Positions 54,164 through 62,500 of a stretch of DNA of 64,000 nucleotides are shown here, one piece after another. Each line of letters begins with the position of its first letter. Position 1 is the first letter of the stretch. The notes under the pieces are model-generated. The model made no database searches, had not been told where the DNA came from, and saw nothing but the letters and a program-made list of their open reading frames with translations. Location: NCBI GenBank assembly GCA_947499125.1, contig CANMMP010000001.1:1302001-1366000 (forward strand), read 5' to 3'. Position numbers and translations under genes: made by a program. This stretch comes from an uncultured Pontibacter sp. (GTDB lineage: Bacteria; Bacteroidota; Bacteroidia; Cytophagales; Hymenobacteraceae).

Positions 54164-55252
54164 ATGGAGTCTACCCTTATAATAGCCGGATTTATATTTA
54201 CCCTCTTTTCGTTTCTGCCCTACCTGCAGGTGCCCTGGTGGTGGGTGCGTGTGCTCGATTTTCCGAGGCTGCACGTAGCCGTTATACTTTCAGTTATACT
54301 TGTAGCATATGTGGCCACTTATTATACCTGGTCATGGCAGATAAACGCAATGCTGGCATTATGGGTGTTAGCTATACTTAACGAGGTAAAGTACATCTAT
54401 AATTTTACACCCATTGCCCGCACCGAAGCCCTCCGTTCCGAAAAGCAGAAGCCCGACAATGCATTTACTATCCTGATCGCCAATGTACGGATGGTAAATA
54501 AGAAGCATAAGAAGTTTCAGGCCCTGGTGTTAAAAGAGAACCCCGATATACTGGTAATGAACGAACCTGACGAGGCATGGCATAAAAGCGTGTGCAAAGC
54601 CTTTGATGAGCGTTACCCTTATAGTATAAAGAAGCCACTGGAAAACACCTACGGCATGATGATGTACAGCAAACTAAAACTTTCTGAGAGCGAAGTCAGG
54701 TTTTTGGTGGAAGATGATATACCTTCTTTTTATACTGTGGTGGAATTGCGCAGCGGCAAAAAGTTTGACCTGTATACAGTGCATCCCCAACCGCCACGCC
54801 TGTTGCGCGACACCGAAACCCGTGAAGCGGAGTTGCTGCTGGTTGCCAAAAATGTAAAAAAGACCCGCTACCCTTCGGTAGTGGCCGGCGACCTGAACGA
54901 TGTGGCCTGGTCGAGAACTACGAATTTATTTAAACAGATAAGCGGCCTGCTTGACCCGCGTGTGGGTCGTGGCTTTTACAATACTTACAATGCATTTATC
55001 CCGCTTTTCCGCTACCCTTTAGATCACGTTTTTTACGATCCGTCTTTCCGGTTGCTGCGGCTTAAGCGTCTATCGAAGTTTGGCTCCGACCACTTCCCGA
55101 TAAGTATAAGCCTGAACTATGAACCTGAGCGCGAAGAAGAGCAGGACACACCTGTAGCAGAGCCCGAAGACCACCAGGAAGCGAATGAGCTGATACAGGA
55201 AGGACTTGAAAAAGGCGAGGAACTGAACAACGAGAAAAAGCAGGAAAAATAA
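54164..55252 (+). CDS. Membrane-anchored endonuclease/exonuclease/phosphatase family protein
   Basis: A 362-residue protein with three N-terminal membrane helices (LIIAGFIFTLFSFLPYLQ, VAVILSVILVAYVATYY, INAMLALWVLAILNEV) and an EEP catalytic domain from ~105: ILIANVRMVNKKHKKFQALV, ILVMNEPDEAW, VAGDLNDVAWSRTT and FGSDHFPISISL contain the Asp, Asn and His active-site residues. The last 50 residues are Glu/Lys-rich. Substrates may be nucleic acids or phospholipid-derived phosphates. I use the ATG at 54164; a TTG 23 codons earlier gives a non-hydrophobic extension. Confidence 0.85.
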   Translation: MESTLIIAGFIFTLFSFLPYLQVPWWWVRVLDFPRLHVAVILSVILVAYVATYYTWSWQINAMLALWVLAILNEVKYIYNFTPIARTEALRSEKQKPDNAFTILIANVRMVNKKHKKFQALVLKENPDILVMNEPDEAWHKSVCKAFDERYPYSIKKPLENTYGMMMYSKLKLSESEVRFLVEDDIPSFYTVVELRSGKKFDLYTVHPQPPRLLRDTETREAELLLVAKNVKKTRYPSVVAGDLNDVAWSRTTNLFKQISGLLDPRVGRGFYNTYNAFIPLFRYPLDHVFYDPSFRLLRLKRLSKFGSDHFPISISLNYEPEREEEQDTPVAEPEDHQEANELIQEGLEKGEELNNEKKQEK

Positions 55253-55255
55253 AAA

Positions 55256-55279
55256 ACCCGCTCAGCTAGCTGAGCGGGT
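55256..55279 (-). terminator. Rho-independent terminator of the cold shock gene
   Basis: The 24-base palindrome has arms ACCCGCTCAGC and GCTGAGCGGGT; on the minus strand it is followed by TTTTTTA, so it terminates the cold shock gene, while the plus side has no T-run. Confidence 0.85.
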
Positions 55280-55322
55280 CAAAATAGATGAATGAGCCCG
55301 AGGGCCAATGTATCGTTATAAC

Positions 55323-55514
55323 TTAGATTCTCTCTACGTTAATAGCATTCAATCCTTTTTTGCCATCTTTAACTTCATAAGACACGCGGTCGTTCTCACG
55401 GATCTCGTGAGTTAAGCCTGTCTGGTGAACAAAGATCTCCTGGTTTGTATCGTCAGAGATGATGAAACCGAAACCTTTAGATACGTTAAAGAATTTTACT
55501 TTACCTGTTTGCAT
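55323..55514 (-). CDS. Cold shock protein (CspA family)
   Basis: A 63-residue single cold shock domain. GKVKFFNVSKGFGFIISDD holds RNP1 (KGFGFI) and EIFVHQTGL holds RNP2, both binding single-stranded RNA or DNA. Slightly shorter than E. coli CspA, as usual in Bacteroidota. I use the ATG of MQTGKVKFF; the frame extends 26 codons upstream without a plausible start. It is divergent from the low-complexity protein gene across a 350-base spacer. Confidence 0.95.
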   Translation of the reverse strand: MQTGKVKFFNVSKGFGFIISDDTNQEIFVHQTGLTHEIRENDRVSYEVKDGKKGLNAINVERI

Positions 55515-55865
55515 GATAATGATTTTAATTAATTGCCGTAAAGGTAAGAAACCCTGACAAATACATAGCCCGCCCCTGCATTTTTTTTGCAAAAAAGTTT
55601 TTCCTTACCGGTATTTATCTTTCGCCTGCACTTAAAAACGCACTGCTTAAATCACTTTTAAAACCTCATCTGCTAATTGATACCAAAAACTATGTGCCCT
55701 GAGGTGCGTATAGTTAAAACGTTCTGTTACACTAAAATGGGTCTTTAAAAAACCTTATTTCAGTGTTTGGAATAAAACCAATGCCGTTACCGGAATACAA
55801 ACAATTACCGGTGCGGCAATCAGCGCTCTTATTTTTTAACTATATAAATCCAGGAGATTATAACT
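55515..55865. other. Divergent region between cold shock and low-complexity genes
   Basis: About 350 bases. It holds the likely long 5' leader of the cold shock gene, three copies of TTACCGG (55605, 55787 and 55805), an inverted repeat at 55782-55818 and a good Shine-Dalgarno AGGAG at 55852-55856 before the low-complexity gene. No open frame of note. Confidence 0.55.
55782..55818. repeat. Imperfect inverted repeat upstream of the low-complexity gene
   Basis: TGCCGTTACCGG faces CCGGTGCGGCA (complementary apart from one inserted base) across 14 bases, about 50 bases before the start codon. A candidate operator or leader hairpin. Confidence 0.45.
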
Positions 55866-57692
55866 ATGAAAGACAACGAGAAAAATCAATCATCCGGCAA
55901 CCTGTCGGATAGTACATCAGGGTCATCAGGCTCATCATCGATGGGTAGCAATACCGGAAGCTCAGATCTGACATCAAGATCAGGTTCTTCCAGCTCAAGC
56001 CCGACAGCGTCAAGCTCATCATCAACATCGAAAAGTAATAAATCAACTACAAATGGCAGCGGTACTTCAGCTACCTCATCAAAAGCCAAATCAGGCACTA
56101 AAGCCAAAACATCAACTTCCACTACTTCCAAGTCTGGTAAAGGTTCTTCCTCATCTTCTAAGGGCTCCGATTCGTCAAGCTCACAGAAGGGTTCAGGATC
56201 AGATTCAAGCATGGGCGGCTATGGCTCTATGAGCACAGGCAGCTCGAGCCAGGACAGCTATGGCAGCCAGCAGCAGGGCTCTCAGAACCGTGGTAGCCAG
56301 CAAGGCAACTATGGCTCGCAGCAGGACAGCTACGGCAGCCAGCAAAGCGGAAGCGGCTATGGTTCGCAGGGTGGTTACGGATATGGCAGCCAGCACAGCA
56401 ACTATGGCGGCCAGAGCGGCTATGGTTATCAGGGCGATTATGGTTCGCAGCAACGCGGCGGTAGTTCCGACCAGGATAATTATGGCAGCCGCCAGCAAGG
56501 CTCTCAGAACTGGGGCAGCCAGGGTGGCTATAACTATGGCAACCAGGGCGGCATGGAAGGTAACCGTGTAAGCAGCCAGGACTCTTACAGCCAGGGCTCG
56601 TGGGGTAACCAAGGCGGCATGCAAGGCGGCTACCAGAACCGTGAAGGCGATAACCAGGGCGGCTATGGCGTTATGAACGACCAGGGCGGCATGGGCAGCT
56701 ACAACGCAACCCGCGGCGAAAGCCGGTCTAACTATGGTGGCAGCTCACAAGGCGGCTACGGTAGTTCTTCTCAGGGAAATTACGGCTCGTCTCAGGGCAA
56801 CTACGGTTCATCACAAGGCAACTATGGCAGCCAGGGCTCATCTTCTGGTAACTACGGTGGCCAGAGCAACTATGGCTCATCAGATTATGGCAGAGGCCAG
56901 CAGGACTACGGTTCAGGCTCATCCAGATCTAACTATGGTTCGTCATCAGGCAGAGGCGGAAGCGATTATGGCCAGGGTGGCTATGGTTCTTCATCCAGAA
57001 GCAGCTCACAAGGCAACTATGGCGACTCCGACCGTTATGGCTCTATGGGCTACGGCTCGTCAAGAGGCATGAGCGAGTACGATCGTGATGACTATGGTTC
57101 ATCAAGAGGTTATGATTCGCAGAACAGTATGCGTGGCGGCTATGGTTCGCAGGGCGGATACGGCTCAAGAGGCGGATCTTATAACGACGAGTATCGTTCA
57201 TCGCGTTACGGCTCACAAGGTTCTGATTACGGACAAGGTGGCTATGGCGGATCATCGCGCAGCGGTGGCTCTTACGGCAGCGATCGTGACCAGGGCGGTT
57301 ATGGTTCTTCATCAAGAGGCTCATCGTCGCAGGGCAACTATGGCAGCCAGGGCGGCTACGGCGACAGTAACTATAGCCGTGGCATGAGCGGCGGATATGG
57401 TTATGGTTCAGGCAGCTCAAGCCAGGGTGACTACGGTTCTTCTCAGGGCCGAGGCAGCCAGGGCGGTTACAGCCAGGGTGGTTATGACCAGGGAGGCCGC
57501 GGAGGCGACCAGAGCCGCTATGGTTCCATGGACAGCAACACCTCGTACTACAGCGATAACCGTGGCTCTAATTCCCGCGAAAATTACAGCGGATACGGAA
57601 GCCAGCAAGGTCGTAACTATAACCAGGACGATAATGACTCGTACCAGACGCGCCGTAGCGACCGCTACCGCAACTTAGACTCTGACTATTAA
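55866..57692 (+). CDS. Gly/Ser/Gln/Tyr-rich low-complexity (prion-like) protein
   Basis: A 608-residue protein with no signal peptide, no membrane segment and no recognised folded domain. Residues 1-~116 are Ser/Thr/Lys/Gly-rich with no Tyr. From ~117 to ~580 the chain is built of short units such as NYGSQ, GYGSS, DYGRG and QGNYGSSQ: I count about 62 Tyr, mostly followed by Gly, spaced by Gly, Ser, Gln, Asn and scattered Arg and Asp. It ends TRRSDRYRNLDSDY. The composition closely resembles prion-like domains of eukaryotic FUS/EWS proteins that phase-separate. ATG start with SD AGGAG. The neighbouring cold shock gene is divergent. A secreted or stress-related structural role is an alternative; no function is claimed. 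Confidence 0.85.
   Translation: MKDNEKNQSSGNLSDSTSGSSGSSSMGSNTGSSDLTSRSGSSSSSPTASSSSSTSKSNKSTTNGSGTSATSSKAKSGTKAKTSTSTTSKSGKGSSSSSKGSDSSSSQKGSGSDSSMGGYGSMSTGSSSQDSYGSQQQGSQNRGSQQGNYGSQQDSYGSQQSGSGYGSQGGYGYGSQHSNYGGQSGYGYQGDYGSQQRGGSSDQDNYGSRQQGSQNWGSQGGYNYGNQGGMEGNRVSSQDSYSQGSWGNQGGMQGGYQNREGDNQGGYGVMNDQGGMGSYNATRGESRSNYGGSSQGGYGSSSQGNYGSSQGNYGSSQGNYGSQGSSSGNYGGQSNYGSSDYGRGQQDYGSGSSRSNYGSSSGRGGSDYGQGGYGSSSRSSSQGNYGDSDRYGSMGYGSSRGMSEYDRDDYGSSRGYDSQNSMRGGYGSQGGYGSRGGSYNDEYRSSRYGSQGSDYGQGGYGGSSRSGGSYGSDRDQGGYGSSSRGSSSQGNYGSQGGYGDSNYSRGMSGGYGYGSGSSSQGDYGSSQGRGSQGGYSQGGYDQGGRGGDQSRYGSMDSNTSYYSDNRGSNSRENYSGYGSQQGRNYNQDDNDSYQTRRSDRYRNLDSDY
56214..57600 (+). repeat. Degenerate [G/S/N/D]-Y-G repeat tract
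   Basis: Irregular 5-12-codon units centred on Y-G with Ser/Gln/Gly spacers. Codons vary between units (TAT/TAC, GGC/GGT, TCA/AGC), so the repeat is kept at protein level more than DNA level, arguing against very recent expansion except at 56796-56830, where three near-identical QGNYGSS units occur. Confidence 0.75.
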
Positions 57693-57714
57693 TCAGATAG
57701 ATAACATATAACAG

Positions 57715-57747
57715 AAAGCCACTCCTTTTTTAGGGAGTGGCTTTTTA
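57715..57747. terminator. Bidirectional terminator
   Basis: AAAGCCACTCC and GGAGTGGCTTT pair around a 7-base loop, with T-run to the right and TTCTGTT on the left reading minus. It is shared by the convergent low-complexity and NmrA-type genes. Confidence 0.87.
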
Positions 57748-57771
57748 TTTTTATCTTAAGATAACCTGCCC

Positions 57772-58644
57772 CTACTTAAAGGAGTCTTTGCATTGCTCCA
57801 GGAACTGCCTGATATTATGAGGTTTGCAACCAGTTAGTTCTTCTACAGTTCCATTTGCCTGGCCGCCGTGCCCTGCCCGTTGCACACTGCTAAGCTCCAT
57901 AAAAGCATTGATAAACCACTCAGGTGCCTGCTGTTGTTGCATACCTTGCCGTGCAGCATCATCGGGTACATCCACATAAGTTACAGACTTACCTGTTGCA
58001 TCACTTAAGGCTTCAGCCAGTTCCGTACCGTTCAATGCTTCAGGGCCAGTCAGGTCGTATGCTTTGCCTTCGTGCCCGTTGCCGGTCAGTACTTCTACCG
58101 CTACAGTAGCAATATCGCGGGCATCTATGTAAGGTACTTTTCCATCGCCTATAGGCATATATAATTTGCCTTCCTGTTTTACACTTTGTGCATTATAGTC
58201 TTCTAAATTCTGCATAAAACTTGATGGCCGCAGAAAAGTATAGGGAATGCCACTCTGCTTTATATGATCTTCGATCTCACGGTGCCAGCGCCCCAGTTGT
58301 ATACCTGGCTCTGCATCAGCGCCCATGGCCGATAGTTTTACAATATGTTTTACATCGGTTCGCTTTGCTTCATCTACCAGCTTTTTAGCCATCTCAACCT
58401 GCCCGTCGGTAAACGGTGTGATCAGGAAAACTTTATCGGCGTGTGTAAAGGCAGCGTGCAGCGATTCCGGGTCTGTAAACTCCATTTCTACCAGTTCCAC
58501 ATCGGGGAGGCGGCGCAGGTTTTCGCCTTTAATAAGTGAGTGCACGCCGGCCCTTACCCTTACGCCATCAATCATCGAAAGCTGTTTAACTACCTCGCGG
58601 CCTACGGTACCTGTGGCCCCGGTTATTAATATTGTTTGCTGCAT
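57772..58644 (-). CDS. NmrA-like NAD(P)-binding oxidoreductase
   Basis: A 290-residue atypical short-chain dehydrogenase. ILITGATGTVGREVVKQLS is the NAD(P) Rossmann motif (GxxGxxG). HIVKLSAMGADAEPG, LGRWHREIEDHIKQSGIPYT, FLRPSSFMQNLE and YIDARDIATVAVEVL match the NmrA/HSCARG or quinone-oxidoreductase-2 group. The usual SDR Tyr-x3-Lys is not evident, as in NmrA proteins. It may act as a redox sensor or reduce quinones. ATG start, isolated gene. Confidence 0.87.
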   Translation of the reverse strand: MQQTILITGATGTVGREVVKQLSMIDGVRVRAGVHSLIKGENLRRLPDVELVEMEFTDPESLHAAFTHADKVFLITPFTDGQVEMAKKLVDEAKRTDVKHIVKLSAMGADAEPGIQLGRWHREIEDHIKQSGIPYTFLRPSSFMQNLEDYNAQSVKQEGKLYMPIGDGKVPYIDARDIATVAVEVLTGNGHEGKAYDLTGPEALNGTELAEALSDATGKSVTYVDVPDDAARQGMQQQQAPEWFINAFMELSSVQRAGHGGQANGTVEELTGCKPHNIRQFLEQCKDSFK

Positions 58645-58727
58645 AACTGGTTAAAATTAGGTTTGTAGCTATAGTTACGATAGCAAGCCGCATTAGGGTA
58701 GGCTTAAAAACAGTTTTGGCTTAGACC

Positions 58728-59582
58728 TTACTTAGGCTCTATGGTAACCAGGTATAGCTTGCCTTTTTCGTTTGATAGCAACAGCTGATTTGGAGATAAA
58801 AAAAGTACGGCTTCAGCCTGACCGGTACGGCCAACTGGCAAACAGTAACGCCTGCCTTCAAACCCAATCTGTCCTCCCTCCTGCTCAAACAAGTATAAAC
58901 GCCCGTAGCCCAGCAGGGCAAACCTACTTCCATTTGCAACTATATCGGCAGCTGTGACCGGCGACTTCAGCCTCATCTCTTCTATAGGTTGTAGGTCATG
59001 GTTAGTTCCGGAGGCAGGCAGTTTGTATAGTTTGGTTAGAGGCTTCAGGGCACGGCTTTTCGTGAAAAGGTAAAGCGAGTCGTTATGATGAAAGAATGCT
59101 TCGAGGTCGTAGTGGCGGTTTTTACGAACAGGAGGAAACCCCTGCTGATCGGAGAACTGAAACCGTATCGTATCCTGAATTTGTAGCGAACCTGCGTGTA
59201 ATTTATAGATCCTGAGGTCGCGGCGAAGGTTTGCGTTATTCCCGAAATCCCCGATGTATAGTTCGCCGGTTTTGCTTTGAGCCAGGTCTTCCCAATCCGT
59301 ATTTGGCAGATCCAGCTTTTCGGTTTTCAGCAGTTCTCCGCTTAGGTTAAACTCGTATAGTTCGGGGGCTATGCCGCTATCCGGATTGCTCCAGTACGTG
59401 GTGTCAGTTGCAAATGCAAAGCCTGAGCTTTCTTTTATTCTATCATCTAAACGCCCGATACGCTCGATGCTAACTTTATAGTTTTTCCGGAGACGCTCGA
59501 AATCGCTGTTCCGTTTATCAGACGAACAACCGCACAGGGCACTTTGCAGGTAAATGTAAAAAGTAAAGAGTTTTATAAGCAT
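58728..59582 (-). CDS. Lipoprotein with beta-propeller-like fold
   Basis: A 284-residue lipoprotein: MLIKLFTFYIYLQSALCGC is a signal with lipobox LCGC. The mature chain has repeated blade-like segments (LDDRIKESSGFAFATDTTYW, DWEDLAQSKTGELYIGDFGN, RHYDLEAFFHHNDSLYLFTK). WEDLA and GDFGNN recall SdiA-regulated/phytase-like propellers of Bacteroidota, but the match is only by eye. The gene lies directly downstream of the helicase gene (12 bases), so it is probably co-transcribed. Confidence 0.72.
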   Translation of the reverse strand: MLIKLFTFYIYLQSALCGCSSDKRNSDFERLRKNYKVSIERIGRLDDRIKESSGFAFATDTTYWSNPDSGIAPELYEFNLSGELLKTEKLDLPNTDWEDLAQSKTGELYIGDFGNNANLRRDLRIYKLHAGSLQIQDTIRFQFSDQQGFPPVRKNRHYDLEAFFHHNDSLYLFTKSRALKPLTKLYKLPASGTNHDLQPIEEMRLKSPVTAADIVANGSRFALLGYGRLYLFEQEGGQIGFEGRRYCLPVGRTGQAEAVLFLSPNQLLLSNEKGKLYLVTIEPK

Positions 59583-59594
59583 CCCGGACCAAAG

Positions 59595-62500
59595 TTAAGT
59601 TCTATCTGCCTGCCTGAGCACATCCATTACCTTGTCTTTATCAGCCCAGAACTGCCGGCTGTATACTTTGCGATAAGGCCAGTGGCGTTGCTGCAACAGC
59701 TGCGGCACATCGGCATGTGTATGCTTTACGGATAAGTGGCTATAGTATAGGTCATCGTCGGTAAGAACAGCGGCTTTATACTTTCCGTTTTCTATTAAGG
59801 TGAGGTCAGCGAATGGTACGGCAAGTTGCAGACCTGATAACTGGCTGGCAATACGTTCTTTTAGCAGCGGCACTCTATCGGGCATCGGTTCGCTTTTAGG
59901 CTGATAAGTAAAGTTGCCCTGGCTTACTTGCCTCGCGTAGTGCAGGTATTGTTTCAGTAGCTTCGGGCCGCTGTGCTGGGTATACTCTACGTGCAACTGC
60001 TCCGGTATTATACTTGCCACCACTATAATTTTACGTTTGGCCCGGGTGATAGCAACATTCAACCGGTTCTCGCCGCCGGACTGGTTCAGGCTACCAAACT
60101 GCATGGCAAAACGACCCTTCTCATCAGGCGCATATCCCACCGAAAGTATAATGACATCTTTCTCATCGCCTTGCATGTTCTCGATATTTTTAACCAGTAT
60201 AGTTGGCGGCAGAACTACAGTTTGCTGTTGTGCTCGCTCCTCCAGCAGATCCTGTACCAGCATTTGCTGATTATAGTTGAACGTGATCACGCCTACATCC
60301 TGATGGCCCTGTTGTAGTAAACGCAACACCAATTCCACCACTTTTTCTGCTTCGGGCAGGTTGCTATTGTTTTGCCACAGGCCATTTACTTTTAAATATT
60401 CTATAGCTGGCTTAGCTTTATTTAACTCCTGCAAGTCAGGTATAAACTCGAGTTTGCCGCGGTAAAAATACTGGTTCGAGAATTCGATCAGCTCCGGGAA
60501 ATGGCTGCGGTAATGCTGCGTGAGCATGGTTTGCGGCAAGTATAAACTACACAACTGCAACAACGATTCGGCAGATAGCTCTTCCACTTCTTCGTCGGTG
60601 GCATCGCTCCAGCGGGCACGGTACAGATCCGATGGTTTTAGCTGCTGCTCGTCGCCGGCAACTACTACCTGTGCGCCGCGCAACATGGCCGGTATACCCG
60701 TTTCCGCAAAACACTGCGAGGCCTCGTCAAATATCACCACATCAAAACAACGCTCCAGCGGTAACACTGCCGATACCGTTTCGGGAGAAGCCAGCCAGCA
60801 CGGCACCAGGTTCAGCATCTCATCAGAGAACAGCGAGAACAACTTCCGGATCGGGTATAAGCTTCGTTTTTTACTGACCTGCGCCTGCAGCCTGCGATAG
60901 GTAACAGCATTTCCCAAACGGTTAAATTCCATGTCGGCATAGGTCTGTTCCCGCAACTTTGACAGCACAATTTCCTGGCTCAGGCGTTGCTTTTCGTGTA
61001 ATAGTTGCTGCAATTCAGTTTCCAGGTTTTCCAGTTCGCCACTCGATGCCATGCGCAGTTCCGGGTACTGATTCTCGATCTCGTAGAGCCAGGCCAGGTA
61101 TAAACTGTTCAGGAAAAGGTGTTCGCCTTCGGTGGCAGTAGTTATAGTTTGAGACAGTAATTGGTGCGCAACTTCTCGTTCTGCATCGGTAAAGTTTGCT
61201 ACCAACGCATCGTGCCCTACCAACTGCTCAAAATGCTCCGACAGGTCTTTCAGTAAAGCAGATTTATAGTTTTCGTTTGCCAGTAATTCCCTGACCTGTA
61301 GTTCAGTTAACCATTTCAGCCAGTGGCTATAGTTTGCCTGCAGCTCTGTTATAGTTTGCGTTAAAGTTTGCAGATGTTGCGGCAGGGCTATAGTTCGGAA
61401 AAGCTTTTCGTGAAGCACTTTTTCGCGGTGCAGCTTTTTCAGCAGCTTTTGTGACTGTAGTGCTTTTTCTATAGTTGCTACTTTATCTAAAACCTGGTTC
61501 GGATAAGCTTCAATTTTAAGGTTAGTAACTATAGTTTGGTTGATGGCCTGCATCAGATTTTCGGCTTGCTCGCGTAAGGCGATCCTGCGTTGCAGTTCGC
61601 CTACTCCGCCTTCATTCAGTTCGAGTTTATAGGTTGCCAGCGCCTTCTTTAATGCTTTTTTATCGGATGAAAAGGCCCAGCCTATACTTTTAAACAAGTT
61701 GTTCTGTTGTTGCTCAAATGCTACTATAGCCTGTTTTATAGTTCGCAGATCTTCGGCTGCAAGTGCAGCATCCGGGGCCGGACAAACCAGGTATAGTTCT
61801 TTAAGTTGCTGTCCCTGTTTTGCCAGTTCTTTGGAGTTACTCTTAATAATTCGCACCAGCATACCCGGCACATCATCCTGCTCCAGAAGCCCTTGTATTT
61901 CAGTTATAGTTGGCAGTGCCAGTTTATACTTTTCCAGATCATCCAACCCAAAACCAAAGCCGCTTAGCTCACTTATACTTTGCTGACGCTGCGCAAATTG
62001 CTCCGGAAGTTGAGTTATAGTTTGCTCCAGTTCCTGGCGTTGCGGCCAGCCATAGTTTTTAAAGCTATGCCTGCTTTTCCACGTGAAATCATCCTGAGCA
62101 TAAACTATAGCCTGTTGCAAAAACTGACGTAAGCGTGGCAGAAACTCAGCTGCTGTAGTTGCGGTAAAGAATTTATAGTTTGCTGACAGTGAAATATGCG
62201 GTTGCTGCAGGTTGCTGCGCAGGTATAGTTCCTTAGCCGACCAGCCACATACAGACGTATCAAAAAGGGCAGACTTAAATCCTTCCAGTTTTTCGATGCA
62301 GCGGTTTATGCCGCGGCTCACCTCCAGGAAAGTGCGGTCGGTGTAGATGCTGTTGAGCGCCAGGTTCTGTTTTTTATACTCCGGCAGTTGGTCTATCTGC
62401 AAACCTATCTGCTGAAAAACACTTTTGCGATCGGCGTTAATGTCGTGCACCAATGCGGCAAAAGCTCCAAGGCCTTCTTCAGCCAACCGTTTGTGCACTA

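Noticed and set aside
55605-55811. TTACCGG triplet as a defined regulon operator
   Set aside because: Three copies of a 7-base word with uneven spacing are too few to call; noted only as part of the spacer.
56205-56624. Long antisense and alternate frames in the low-complexity gene (also 56260-57678)
   Set aside because: They are by-products of a biased repeat sequence and give only Ala/Thr- or Met/Ala-rich nonsense, while the plus frame has SD, start and terminator.
56214-57600. A CRISPR-like array in the repeated tract
   Set aside because: The repeats are irregular, in-frame and coding; no constant repeat with unique spacers exists, and no cas genes are near.
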